44,576 nt of DNA. It comes from an uncultured Collinsella sp. GTDB taxonomy: Bacteria > Actinomycetota > Coriobacteriia > Coriobacteriales > Coriobacteriaceae. The notes under the pieces were generated by a model. That model was not told the origin of the DNA, did no database searches, and saw only the letters and a list, made by a program, of their open reading frames with translations. The position numbers and the translations under genes are program-made. Below are positions 15,973-24,316 of the stretch, one piece after another (within the stretch, counting starts at the first letter, position 1; every line of letters starts with the position of its first letter). The DNA is taken from positions 1 to 44,576 of the forward strand of contig CABRZN010000004.1 in assembly GCA_902475445.1 (NCBI GenBank). The letters are read 5' to 3'.

Positions 15973-16057
15973 AGATCTATCCCCTCGGTCTATATGGCGT
16001 TACAGACATAAGAGGATGGTACCAGTTAAAGCAGAGTTAAAGTCAAGTACAGCACCT

Positions 16058-16145
16058 AGTCATTGGGGACGCTCTTAAATGAGTAGTCGCAAGGGACACT
16101 CTTTCGCCACCCGGCAGTTGGGGACAGTCCCCAAGTGCCGGCAGG
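16058..16145. repeat. Dispersed GGGGAC repeat, copy 2, with a second hairpin
   Basis: CTAGTCATTGGGGACGCTCT and its TTAAATGAGTAG end recur almost unchanged at 20618. The following AAGGGACACTCTTTCGCCAC is also shared with that copy. Then comes a 14-bp hairpin, CCGGCAGTTGGGGA against TCCCCAAGTGCCGG (about 16111-16141, one mismatch). The element lies between the DUF362 gene start and the methyltransferase stop. Bases 16146-16205 carry further GGCCGGC/GTCCCC fragments. Confidence 0.6.
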
Positions 16146-16224
16146 AAAGGAACGTCCCCGAAGGCCGGCATATAGAGACAGTCCTTGCCAACCCGACCGG
16201 CAGACCGGCGAATCATCGGCATCT

Positions 16225-16373
16225 GGTAAGAGGGACGCGCCGTCACGTTTGTGGCGGCGCGCCTTGGTCTGGCGGCGCGTTCTGGCGTGGCCACAATCTG
16301 GTTTGATGGCGTGCCCTGGTGTGGCGGCGTTGGCGGCGTGCCCTGGCGTGACGGAGCGTCCTGGCGCGGACCG
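16225..16373. repeat. Low-complexity GGCGTG/CTGGCG-rich stretch
   Basis: Degenerate short repeats of the type TGGCGGCG, CCTGGCGTG and GGCGCG fill the 3' flank of the methyltransferase gene. ORFs across it encode only Pro/Gln/Thr-rich repeats and have no ribosome binding site. I see no gene here; it may have arisen by slippage. Confidence 0.4.
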
Positions 16374-17018
16374 CTAGCCCTTTCGCGCGACCAGATGCGC
16401 GCGGAATCCCTTCTGTGCCTCGAGCTTGAGCGGGGTGAGCCCGGATTCCTCAACGAGCGCGCGTAGCTCGGACAGCTTGAGGATGCGCACGTCGCCATGG
16501 CCCAAGAGGCGTGCCAGCGGTAGCTCGATGTTGTTCATGAGCCAGACCGCGACATCGTTCGAGGTGTAGTCGCGAAGGACCAGTCGCCCGCCGGGCCGAA
16601 GGACGCGTGCCACCTCGGCGAAAAACCTCTCCGGATGCGGGTAGTGGTGGAAGCTGTTGGAGCAGAGCACGGCGTCGAAGCTCCGGGGCTCGAAGGGCAG
16701 TGCCTCCGCGTCTCCGACGACAAAGCTGACGTTATCGAGCTGCTTTGCCCGGGCGACATCGATCATCCCGGGTGTGAGGTCGAGTCCAGTCAAGTGCTTG
16801 CTGGGGTACCGGGCGTGGAGCAGTTCTAGGACGGCTCCGGTTCCACAGCCCACGTCGAGCGCGTCCTCGAACGGTTCGAGCTCAAGCTCCTCGAGCATTT
16901 GCGGATAGTCGTCCTTGCACATCTCGTAAATGCCGGCATGGCCGGATTCGTAGACCTTTGCCGCCTCGGTGAACTCCTTGATGGAGAGCTGCTTGAGTTC
17001 CTCTGCCGATCTTGCCAT
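16374..17018 (-). CDS. Class I SAM-dependent methyltransferase
   Basis: 214 aa. Rossmann-fold methyltransferase of the Methyltransf_11/UbiE type: motif I ALDVGCGTGAVLELL, acidic end of strand 2 LTGLDLTPGMI, motif II VVGDAEALPF, then FDAVLCSNSFHHYPHPERFFAEVARVLRPGGRLVLRDY. The Ser/Phe-His-His pattern is common among small-molecule methyltransferases; the substrate is unknown. The ATG at 17018 has AGGAG 5 nt upstream, so the long in-frame extension further upstream is rejected. It lies 119 bp after the stop of the FtsX-type permease and could be read from that operon. No clear terminator is seen after it, only low-complexity DNA. Confidence 0.88.
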   Translation of the reverse strand: MARSAEELKQLSIKEFTEAAKVYESGHAGIYEMCKDDYPQMLEELELEPFEDALDVGCGTGAVLELLHARYPSKHLTGLDLTPGMIDVARAKQLDNVSFVVGDAEALPFEPRSFDAVLCSNSFHHYPHPERFFAEVARVLRPGGRLVLRDYTSNDVAVWLMNNIELPLARLLGHGDVRILKLSELRALVEESGLTPLKLEAQKGFRAHLVARKG

Positions 17019-17137
17019 GGGTCTCCTTCTGTTCGGGGAAGTCTGACGTTGCGCGCGTTTGCCCACGTCGGGCCTGGCGGGCAAATAACGCGGGGTCACC
17101 CTTCCTTCGGTTCGTGCCCCCGCGTGCGGGCGGTTCT

Positions 17138-19804
17138 CTATTCCTGGACCTTCAGCGCCTCGGAGAGGCTCACGCGCTTGATGGAGCGCGTGTGCAGCAG
17201 CGCCACGACCAGGTAGGTCACAAAGCCAATGCCCACGCACGCCGCCATGGACCAAGCGGGCACGTAGATCTCGATATTGCCGTTGTAGGCGAGCAGCATC
17301 GAGCGGAAGATGGCCGTGAGCGAGCCAATAATGACCGGCAGGCTCAGCACGAGCGACGCCGCCACGCACAGCGTGATCGAGCGGATGTACAGATGCGAGA
17401 TCTCGCTATCGCGATAGCCAAAGACTTTCATGTAGCTGATCGAACGGGCGCTGTGGTCGATCACCGCCTTGGTCAGCAGGTACATAAACAGCAGGAAGAT
17501 AAACACCGCGAGCCCAACCATCATGCCGATCATTTTGCTCATCATGCCGATGAACTGGTCGCCCACGGCCCGCATGTCGTCGGGCGTGGTGTCGCCGGCA
17601 AAGTAACGAGCATCGAGGTCGAGCTTCTCGTCGCTCACATAGCCGTTAAAGTAGGCGGCGTCGTTGCCGAACAGCTCGTTAAAGTCGTCGATACTCATAT
17701 AGATATTCATGTCCGACTTGGAGCCCCAGGCACAGTCCTTGCCCGCGTACTCAAGGGAATAATGCTCCCCCTCGTACTTGTCGATGAGCGTGACCTTCTG
17801 GCCCTCGCTCCAGCCAAACTTGTCGAGCAGGCCGCCGCCAAAGACGACGCGCCCATCGCCAACGTTGAGGTCTTTCCAATAGCGCGAATCGGGCGAGATG
17901 CCGTAGACGGAAATCGTCTCCTGCCCATTTCCATCGCCGCGGTCGTATTGCAGCTGGTAAACAGCGTATTTCTCGGCCTGTGCGATTGCGCCCGCGCCGT
18001 TGTCGATCGTGTTGACCGGGTGGATATCGTCGTTGTCAGTGTCGATCTTAGAGGCCTTGTCGATCAGGTCGATAGCCTCGTCGCGGTTGCAGCCGAGGGC
18101 ATCGGCAAGGTCATCGAGGCGCGCATAAAGCGCATCCTTCTTGTCCTGGACCTTGGCAAGCGCATCCTGCGCTGCGGTCAGGCTCCCGGCAGACGGAGAT
18201 GCGGTCGCGGCATCGGCTGCCGCCTGCGCCGCATCGGCCGCGTCATCGAGCTCGTCATCGGCATCCTGGGCGGCGGAAAGCAGCGCGCCGTCAACCGACT
18301 GCAAGCGCTCGAGTGCAGACCATTGCTCGCGCTCCTCGGCGGTGCCCTCGAGTTCCAGCGGGGCCTTGAGCGTGTACTGGTGCTCGGCGACCAGGCTTGT
18401 CTCGAGGTTGTCCGCATAGTGCGTCATCGTGGGCAGAATCGCCAGGCCAAAGAGCAGTAGCAGCGAGGCAAACGCAATGCCCACGAAAAGCGTGGCGAAG
18501 TTGCCCAGATTACGCAGGAAGATGCGCAGGCGGAAGCGGGAAACAAAACCCATGCGCTCCGGCAGCTGCAGGCCGCGCTTGGTGCCCGACTTGCCGCCCG
18601 CCTCGTGACGGAGGAACTGCAACGGCGTCTTGCCCATCTTGCGAAGCAGGCCCACCAGCGTGATGAGGATGAGCGCGGCGGCGGGAACCACGGCGCACTT
18701 CACAAAGATCTCCCAGCTCCAGTACACCTGGAAGGGCGGCAGGCTGTACGAACCGTAATAGAGACTGCGCATGGGCTCGGTAAAGAACACAACGCCGAGC
18801 GCAGTGCCCAAAAGCGCCGCGACCACGCCCACGATAGCGGGAAGCGCAAGGTAGTGCAGCACGATCTCGCGTCGACGATAGCCGCTGGCGAGCAGCGTGC
18901 CGATGATGGCGCTCTCCTCCTCGATGGTGGCGTCGGTAAGGACCACAAAGACGAACGCCATGATCACGATGATGATGTCGAGCAGCGTCATCCACATCAT
19001 GGAGTCGCCGTCCACGTCATCGCGCGCATAGCCAATGCCCTGATTGGAATCGGCGTCGATCAGATCGTCCACGCGCGCATCGGCGTCGGTCAGTGCCTCG
19101 ACCATATCTTGCTCGGCGTCGATGCGGTCCGCGGTGGGGAGGTCGCGATCGGTAAAGGTGAAGGAGTAGGTGTAGGCGGGTGCGCCGCCGGCATCTTCGA
19201 GCGCGGCAAAGCCGCCATCGGTGACCTCGGCCACGCCGTACGTGATGGTGTTCACCGTAAAGTCCGAATTGTTGAGGAACAGCGCCTGGCTATCGGGCTG
19301 GGTCATGATGCCGCAGATGATGTAGGCGCGACCCTCAAGCTCAACCTTATCGCCCACGGCGAGGTCGTTGTTGGTGGCGAAGACACGGTCGATGGCTACC
19401 TCATCGTCCGTCTTGGGCTCCTTGCCCTCACAGTAGGACGCGATATCGACCTTGGTGCGGTGCGCATAGGTGCGCAGCGTGCGCTTGGTGCCGTCGTCGC
19501 CGGCGGTCTTTTTGATGATGGCGTCGATGGAGAAATTCTTGTAGAGCGTGACGCCGCCGACGTCGTCGGCCGCGTCCTCGGCGGCCTTGAGCTCGTCTTT
19601 GGTGGCCTCGAAGGAGGTGGTCACGCGGCCGTCCTCAATCGTGTACGCATCGCGCATGTCGTCGATAAGGCAACCGATGGAATGCGCCGCGAGCAAAAAG
19701 CCCGAGGTGAGAGCGATGCTTCCGCACATAAGCAAAAAGATGCCCAGGTACTTGCCGATATTGCGGCGCAGCTCGCGCGGGAGACGTTTTGCGAGAGGTG
19801 TCAT
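17138..19804 (-). CDS. FtsX-type ABC transporter permease
   Basis: 888-aa membrane protein with the MacB/FtsX duplicated layout. There is an N-terminal membrane helix (YLGIFLLMCGSIALTSGFLLAA), a large extracytoplasmic region (about residues 50-265), a first FtsX core of three helices (about 270-400, MTLLDIIIVIMAFVFVVLTDA...), then a fresh helix at about 450. A second extracytoplasmic region (about 480-740) includes an Ala/Asp-rich coiled coil. The last FtsX core (about 745-885) ends NIGSIKRVSLSEAL-like: HTRSIKRVSLSEALKVQE. The ATG at 19804 lies 8 bp after the ATPase stop. Such pairs export lipids or peptides, or signal in envelope stress; the substrate is unknown. Confidence 0.87.
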   Translation of the reverse strand: MTPLAKRLPRELRRNIGKYLGIFLLMCGSIALTSGFLLAAHSIGCLIDDMRDAYTIEDGRVTTSFEATKDELKAAEDAADDVGGVTLYKNFSIDAIIKKTAGDDGTKRTLRTYAHRTKVDIASYCEGKEPKTDDEVAIDRVFATNNDLAVGDKVELEGRAYIICGIMTQPDSQALFLNNSDFTVNTITYGVAEVTDGGFAALEDAGGAPAYTYSFTFTDRDLPTADRIDAEQDMVEALTDADARVDDLIDADSNQGIGYARDDVDGDSMMWMTLLDIIIVIMAFVFVVLTDATIEEESAIIGTLLASGYRRREIVLHYLALPAIVGVVAALLGTALGVVFFTEPMRSLYYGSYSLPPFQVYWSWEIFVKCAVVPAAALILITLVGLLRKMGKTPLQFLRHEAGGKSGTKRGLQLPERMGFVSRFRLRIFLRNLGNFATLFVGIAFASLLLLFGLAILPTMTHYADNLETSLVAEHQYTLKAPLELEGTAEEREQWSALERLQSVDGALLSAAQDADDELDDAADAAQAAADAATASPSAGSLTAAQDALAKVQDKKDALYARLDDLADALGCNRDEAIDLIDKASKIDTDNDDIHPVNTIDNGAGAIAQAEKYAVYQLQYDRGDGNGQETISVYGISPDSRYWKDLNVGDGRVVFGGGLLDKFGWSEGQKVTLIDKYEGEHYSLEYAGKDCAWGSKSDMNIYMSIDDFNELFGNDAAYFNGYVSDEKLDLDARYFAGDTTPDDMRAVGDQFIGMMSKMIGMMVGLAVFIFLLFMYLLTKAVIDHSARSISYMKVFGYRDSEISHLYIRSITLCVAASLVLSLPVIIGSLTAIFRSMLLAYNGNIEIYVPAWSMAACVGIGFVTYLVVALLHTRSIKRVSLSEALKVQE

Positions 19805-19812
19805 GGCGCCGC

Positions 19813-20526
19813 CTACCAATCGAGCTCGGCGGCCGCAACGGGCGACTCGTTGAGCTCATCCTCGACGATGCGTCCGTCGCGCAGGCGCAGCACGCGGTTG
19901 GCCATGCGGGCGATGGCGGCGTTGTGCGTGACGATGATGATGGTGCAGCCGTAGGTGCGGTTGACATCCTCCATGAGCTGCAAGATTTCCTTGGACGTCT
20001 TATAGTCGAGCGCACCGGTGGGCTCGTCGCACAGCAGCAGGCCCGGGTTTTTGACGAGCGCACGGCCGATGGCGCAGCGCTGCTGCTGGCCGCCCGAAAC
20101 CTGGCGCGGGAACTTGTTGCGGTGCTCGTAGAGACCCAGCGAACGCAGCAGGTCATCGATGTTGAGCGGCTTTTTGGACAGGTGTGCCGTGACCTCGATG
20201 TTTTCCTTGATGGTGAGATCGGGCACCAGGTTGTAGAACTGGAAGACAAAGCCCAGCTCACGGCGGCGATACTCGCCCAGGTCGGTAGGTTTGAGCACCG
20301 TGAGGTCGCAGCCGTCCACCAAAATAGAGCCAGCGTCGGCATCCTCCAGGCCGCCGATCAGGTTAAGAAACGTCGACTTGCCCGAGCCCGAGGGCCCCAG
20401 CATGACGCAGATCTCGCCTCGGTTGATGGACGTGTCGATGCCATCGAGTACCGTCAGGCGCGCATCACCGTCGCCGTAGTGCTTTTTGAGATCCTTAACC
20501 TGGACGTAGGCTTCCTGCGTTGCCAT
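19813..20526 (-). CDS. ABC transporter ATP-binding protein (LolD/MacB type)
   Basis: 237-aa nucleotide-binding subunit. Walker A GPSGSGKST, Q-loop VFQFYNLVPDLT, signature VSGGQQQRCAIGRAL, Walker B LLLCDEPTGALD and the switch His in IIIVTHN are all intact. The Q-loop and ALD after Walker B are typical of LolD/MacB-type ATPases that partner FtsX-like permeases, and the permease gene follows 8 bp downstream. The ATG at 20526 is used because GGGGGA precedes it by 4 nt. The upstream gap to 20780 carries only dispersed repeats. Confidence 0.92.
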   Translation of the reverse strand: MATQEAYVQVKDLKKHYGDGDARLTVLDGIDTSINRGEICVMLGPSGSGKSTFLNLIGGLEDADAGSILVDGCDLTVLKPTDLGEYRRRELGFVFQFYNLVPDLTIKENIEVTAHLSKKPLNIDDLLRSLGLYEHRNKFPRQVSGGQQQRCAIGRALVKNPGLLLCDEPTGALDYKTSKEILQLMEDVNRTYGCTIIIVTHNAAIARMANRVLRLRDGRIVEDELNESPVAAAELDW

Positions 20527-20617
20527 GGTATCCCCCATTGTTAGCCTAGTACTACTTTATGAACGTAATAGTAAACCTTGGCGAACTATTTTGGGGCGAG
20601 AGTGGGGATTTGTTTCA

Positions 20618-20776
20618 GACTAGTCATTGGGGACGTTCTTAAATGACCAGTCACAAGGGACGCTCTTTCGCCACCCGGCAGTTGGGGACGCTCCTTATCT
20701 GCCCCCGATGGCTAGTCATTTAAGTCTGTCCCCAATGAATACTTTTGGTCGTTTAAGTCTGTCCCCAATGAGTAGG
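20618..20776. repeat. Dispersed GGGGAC repeat, copy 3 (compound, inverted)
   Basis: Starts GACTAGTCATTGGGGACGTT, followed by TTAAATGACCAGTC and the shared CTCTTTCGCCACCCGGCAGT stretch (as at 16058). It ends with two copies in the opposite orientation, each TTTAAGTCTGTCCCCAATGA, near 20720-20740 and 20751-20771. The whole can fold on itself. It separates two ABC operons and touches the stop of the 20780 gene, so it may also act as a 3' end structure. Confidence 0.65.
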
Positions 20777-20779
20777 TGT

Positions 20780-21985
20780 CTAGGCGTGGGATTTGTTGTG
20801 CGCGAGGGCTAGGCCTACGGCGGCGATGGCCGCGGCAAAGAGCACCGTGACGCCCAGATCGCAGGCGATGTCGCCCAGCACGGTGGACGTCAGGTCCGCG
20901 GCGAGCGCCTTGCCGATCGCGTCGTTCACCCAATACGTCGGCACAAAGTGCGCCACCGTCTGCACGGCCGAGCCCATGAGCGACAGCGGCATCCAGGCGC
21001 CGCCCAAAAACGTCATGAGCATGCCGAGCAGGTTGCCCACACCGTTGAGCAGCTCCTCGCGCGCGCCCAGGCTCGACAGGGCAAAGCCAACGGCCAGCGG
21101 CGTGCACGCTAGGGCAAACGTTGCCGCCAGCGCCAGGCACACGCGACCCACGCCGACCTCGGCAACCGCGCTGGCGAAGCCCACGACGCCCATCATGCTC
21201 GACACGAGCCAGATGCAGACGGTGAGCACGGCGGCGGCCGCGAACACAGCGAGCGAACGCTGGCGCTCAGAGACCGGGCTGGCATCCATGCGGCGCACGC
21301 GCTCGGGCTCGTTCATGCCCGAGAACACCAGTCCCACCGACACGATGACCGACGAGATGATCGCGTACGCACCAAAGTTGAAATACGACTCGAGCGTGGC
21401 GGCGGCAGTCGAGTCGACCTTTACCTGCTCGATCTCGACCTCGGCGCGCTTCGCGGCGGCATGCTCGGCAGCCTTGGCGGCATCGCCGTTGGAGGCGGCG
21501 GGCTCAAGGGCCGCCGCAGCGCCCGCAAGCGAGATCCAGCGCGAGGCCTCGGCAGACGAAAGCGCCGCCGCCATGGTGCCGGAGCCGTAGGTCACATCGA
21601 GCTTGGGCAGGGCCTTCCCCGCACGGGCGGCCGCAACGAGGTCGCCCTCAAACCCCCCTGGGATAAAGAACACGCAGTCGGCGCTGCCCTTGGCGCTGTT
21701 GCTCTTGGAGAGCGCGTCCGCAAGGTCGTATGTGTCGTCGCCAACGCCCGTGACCAGCTCGAAGCGCGACCCCAGGTGCTTGGTAAGCGCACGCGAAAGG
21801 TCGCTATTGTCGCGGTCGACCACGATCACGTTGGTGTCGTAGGGCTCGTACTCGGTAAGCTGCGACGAGTTCCAGCTCACCGAGGCCGCGATGAATACGC
21901 CCATGAGCGAGATGAACACCGTATAGATGAGCAGGTAGAACGGGTGAGCCAGCGCCATGCGAAGCGCGGTCTTAAAGGTGCTCAT
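20780..21985 (-). CDS. ABC-2 type transporter permease (second of two)
   Basis: 401 aa. N-terminal membrane helix (FYLLIYTVFISLMGVFIAASVSW), an extracytoplasmic region of about 170 residues, then five to six membrane helices from about residue 215, with GMNEPERVRRMDASPVSERQRS as the cytoplasmic loop typical of ABC-2 (YhgE/NatB-like) exporters. It starts inside the end of the other permease gene (14-bp overlap), with AAGGAG 5 nt before the ATG. With the neighbouring permease and ATPase it forms an exporter of unknown substrate, drug- or peptide-resistance type by analogy. Confidence 0.85.
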   Translation of the reverse strand: MSTFKTALRMALAHPFYLLIYTVFISLMGVFIAASVSWNSSQLTEYEPYDTNVIVVDRDNSDLSRALTKHLGSRFELVTGVGDDTYDLADALSKSNSAKGSADCVFFIPGGFEGDLVAAARAGKALPKLDVTYGSGTMAAALSSAEASRWISLAGAAAALEPAASNGDAAKAAEHAAAKRAEVEIEQVKVDSTAAATLESYFNFGAYAIISSVIVSVGLVFSGMNEPERVRRMDASPVSERQRSLAVFAAAAVLTVCIWLVSSMMGVVGFASAVAEVGVGRVCLALAATFALACTPLAVGFALSSLGAREELLNGVGNLLGMLMTFLGGAWMPLSLMGSAVQTVAHFVPTYWVNDAIGKALAADLTSTVLGDIACDLGVTVLFAAAIAAVGLALAHNKSHA

Positions 21986-23159
21986 AGCGGCTCCTTCCAA
22001 AGATCAGCGTGGCGGCGGCGACAAACACCAGGGCCATCAGGACGAGCGCGCCGGCGCGAACGGCAAAGGGGCCCAGGTCCTCAAAGAAATACAGGCGATT
22101 GAACATGTCGCAGATAAGCTTGACGGGGTTGAACCAGCACTCGGCCGGGCAGGCGCGGGCAACGTCGTCGGCAAGTGCCATCGCCGGCTCGCCGTAGAGG
22201 CCGGCGAACAGGGCGCACGTGGTGGCAAAGCCCGTGAGGATGCCCGACTTGGACGCCTTGCCGCCCTTAACGGGAAGCGTGCCCACAAAGAGCCCCAAGC
22301 CCGTGGCGGCAAGCGCGGAAGCGGCACCGCCCACCAGACACAGTCCCTCGCGCCCGCCAAAGTCGACGCCCACGACCAGGCGCACGTAGCCAATCGCAAT
22401 CGCCATCGAGGCAAAGGAAACCAGCCACGAGCCCACAAAGATACCGGCCAGCGACGCCGTCTTGGAAAGGCCGCCCACGCAGCGGCGCGCGCCAAGGCCC
22501 GACAGATTGGGCTGCAAATCGACGACGCTCAAGGCAGCAAACTCGGCAGACATCATCGCGACCAGGCCAAAAAGCGCGTAATAGTAGATGACCGTGCCAT
22601 CGGGCGTGGTGCGTGTCAGGCTTACGCGGCGGGTGTCGCCCTCGAGCGACAGGGCGCGCGCAACCGCCTCCGGGTCGGCGAGCGCCGCCGGGTTGTCTTG
22701 GGCAATCTGGGACATGAGCTCGGCATTTTGTGTATACGAGCTTGCCACCGTCTCAAGGATGCTGCGGTCGGTGAGCACCGACGAGGCACGCGAGCCGTCG
22801 TAGCTCGAAAGCAGCGTGAGCTTGGGCGTGCCCGCAGCATCGACCGTGTAGATGCCCGCGACTTCGCCGGCCTTGAGCGCACGGTTCGCATCGGCTGCGT
22901 CGTCGCACTCGTGGATCTCGAGCAGCTGGTCGTCGCCCTCCTTGGCAAGCGACGTCGCCACATCCTTAAAGGTCGAGGCGTCCCAAGCCTCATCCGCCAC
23001 GACGGCCACCGGCACCGGGTCGACCGTGCCGTCGGAGCTCAGATTCGCAAACATAAACATGAACATCGTGGAAAGCGCGACGGGAAAGACCGCACCCCAA
23101 ACCCACGTGCTCGGCCGGCGCAGCAGCGTCTTGACCGTGATAATAATGGTGTTGAACAT
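21972..23159 (-). CDS. ABC-2 type transporter permease (first of two)
   Basis: 395 aa with the same layout as its neighbour: an N-terminal helix (RPSTWVWGAVFPVALSTMFMFMF), an extracytoplasmic domain to about residue 185, then six membrane helices (TVIYYYALFGLVAMMSAEFAAL ... AGALVLMALVFVAAATLIF). The two permeases probably form a heterodimer. It begins 9 bp after the ATPase stop with GGGGGC before the ATG, and overlaps the next permease by 14 bp, so all three proteins are made from one mRNA. Confidence 0.85.
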   Translation of the reverse strand: MFNTIIITVKTLLRRPSTWVWGAVFPVALSTMFMFMFANLSSDGTVDPVPVAVVADEAWDASTFKDVATSLAKEGDDQLLEIHECDDAADANRALKAGEVAGIYTVDAAGTPKLTLLSSYDGSRASSVLTDRSILETVASSYTQNAELMSQIAQDNPAALADPEAVARALSLEGDTRRVSLTRTTPDGTVIYYYALFGLVAMMSAEFAALSVVDLQPNLSGLGARRCVGGLSKTASLAGIFVGSWLVSFASMAIAIGYVRLVVGVDFGGREGLCLVGGAASALAATGLGLFVGTLPVKGGKASKSGILTGFATTCALFAGLYGEPAMALADDVARACPAECWFNPVKLICDMFNRLYFFEDLGPFAVRAGALVLMALVFVAAATLIFGRSRYEHL

Positions 23160-23168
23160 GGCTGCCCC

Positions 23169-24107
23169 CTAGTCGCGCAGCTCGCGGCCGGTGATCTCGA
23201 GGAACACGTCGTTGAGAGTCGGCGGCTCGCTCCACACGCGGCCGAGCGCCACGTCGGCAGCGCGCAGCGTGTCGAGGATGTCGACCAGGTTGTGCGGGCT
23301 CGCTTCGCAGGTGCAGACGAGCTCGCCGCCGGACAGCTCGACGCTGAGCACGTGCTCGTGGGCGCGCAGCCGCTCGATCGTGGCAGCCTCGACGGCGCCA
23401 ACCTCGACAGTCACGCGCTCGCCCATCTGAATCATGCGCTTGAGCTCGTCGTTGGTGCCCTGCGCCAGCACGCGGCCGCCGTCCATGATCATGATGCGGC
23501 TGCAAATCTGCTCGACTTCCTCCATGTAATGGCTGGTATACACCACCGTGGCGCCCTCGTCGCGCAGGCGGCAGATGCCCTCCAGGATGGCGTTGCGGCT
23601 CTGCGGGTCGACCGCCACCGTGGGCTCGTCAAAGAAGATGAGCTCGGGCTTGTGCGCGATGCCGCAGGCAATGTTGAGGCGACGCGCCAGGCCGCCCGAG
23701 AGCTTGCCGGGGCGAAACTTGGCAAAGTCGCCCAGACCGACAAAGTCGATCGCCTCGTCCACGAGCGCACTGCGGCGCTTGCGGTCGCTGACGTAAAGGC
23801 TACAGAAATAGTCGATGTTCTCGCGCACGGTGAGCTCGTCGAACACCGCCACCTGCTGCGGCACCACGCCCATGCGGCGCTTGAGGTCGTAGCGGGCGGG
23901 CATCATGGGCTCGCCGAACAGCTCGATGGTGCCTTTGTCGTAGGCAAGCAGCTGCAGAATACAGTTGATGGACGTGGTCTTGCCCGAGCCGTTGGGGCCG
24001 AGCAGACCAAAGATCTCGCCGGGGGCGATGCTCAAGTTAAAGTGGTCGAGCGCAATAAGATCGTCATAGCGCTTGACGAGGTTTTCGACGTGGACGATGT
24101 CTGTCAT
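23169..24107 (-). CDS. ABC transporter ATP-binding protein (ABC-2 / CcmA type)
   Basis: 312 aa. Walker A GPNGSGKTT, Q-loop VVPQQVAVFDELT, signature LSGGLARRLNIACG (Leu where LSGGQ has Gln, common in this subfamily), Walker B LIFFDEP, switch His in VYTSHYMEEVE. The C-terminal 90 residues are the accessory domain of drug-export ATPases. The ATG at 24107 is preferred over an upstream in-frame start in the divergent promoter region. First gene of the three-gene exporter operon; a two-component system is transcribed divergently 209 bp away. Confidence 0.9.
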   Translation of the reverse strand: MTDIVHVENLVKRYDDLIALDHFNLSIAPGEIFGLLGPNGSGKTTSINCILQLLAYDKGTIELFGEPMMPARYDLKRRMGVVPQQVAVFDELTVRENIDYFCSLYVSDRKRRSALVDEAIDFVGLGDFAKFRPGKLSGGLARRLNIACGIAHKPELIFFDEPTVAVDPQSRNAILEGICRLRDEGATVVYTSHYMEEVEQICSRIMIMDGGRVLAQGTNDELKRMIQMGERVTVEVGAVEAATIERLRAHEHVLSVELSGGELVCTCEASPHNLVDILDTLRAADVALGRVWSEPPTLNDVFLEITGRELRD

Positions 24108-24304
24108 GAGGCGGCCCTTCTGTTGATTGCGGCCCGGTACGATTGCATCATCGCAGGAGCCGCCGGCGCGCACCAGTGAGCTTTGTCACGAGTGCGGGGG
24201 GCGGAGGCGAAACCCCCGCTCGCGCGAGCGATTGACGCCGCTTTGCCGCGCGGGAGGAATGTCACAGTTGCGCAGGCGGCCCCTCCACCACGCGCGGCTT
24301 CGCG

Positions 24305-24310
24305 TACAAT
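24305..24310 (+). promoter_or_regulatory. -10 box placing the histidine kinase mRNA start at its ATG
   Basis: TACAAT at 24305-24310 is 6 nt from the ATG at 24317, the usual distance from a -10 box to the transcription start. The mRNA may therefore be leaderless; no Shine-Dalgarno lies before the ATG. The -35 region is weak. Confidence 0.45.
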
Positions 24311-24316
24311 ACCCGT

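Noticed and set aside
16043..16498. Pro/Gln-rich minus-strand ORF beside the methyltransferase
   Set aside because: It spans dispersed and low-complexity repeats and runs out of frame over the end of the methyltransferase gene.
16374..17369. Longer methyltransferase start at 17369
   Set aside because: The extra 117 residues overlap the end of the FtsX permease gene and lack conserved sequence; AGGAG before 17018 sets the start.
21957..24179. 740-codon plus-strand ORF over the ABC permease and ATPase genes
   Set aside because: The minus-strand genes carry intact Walker and membrane motifs and tight operon spacing; this frame is their complement.
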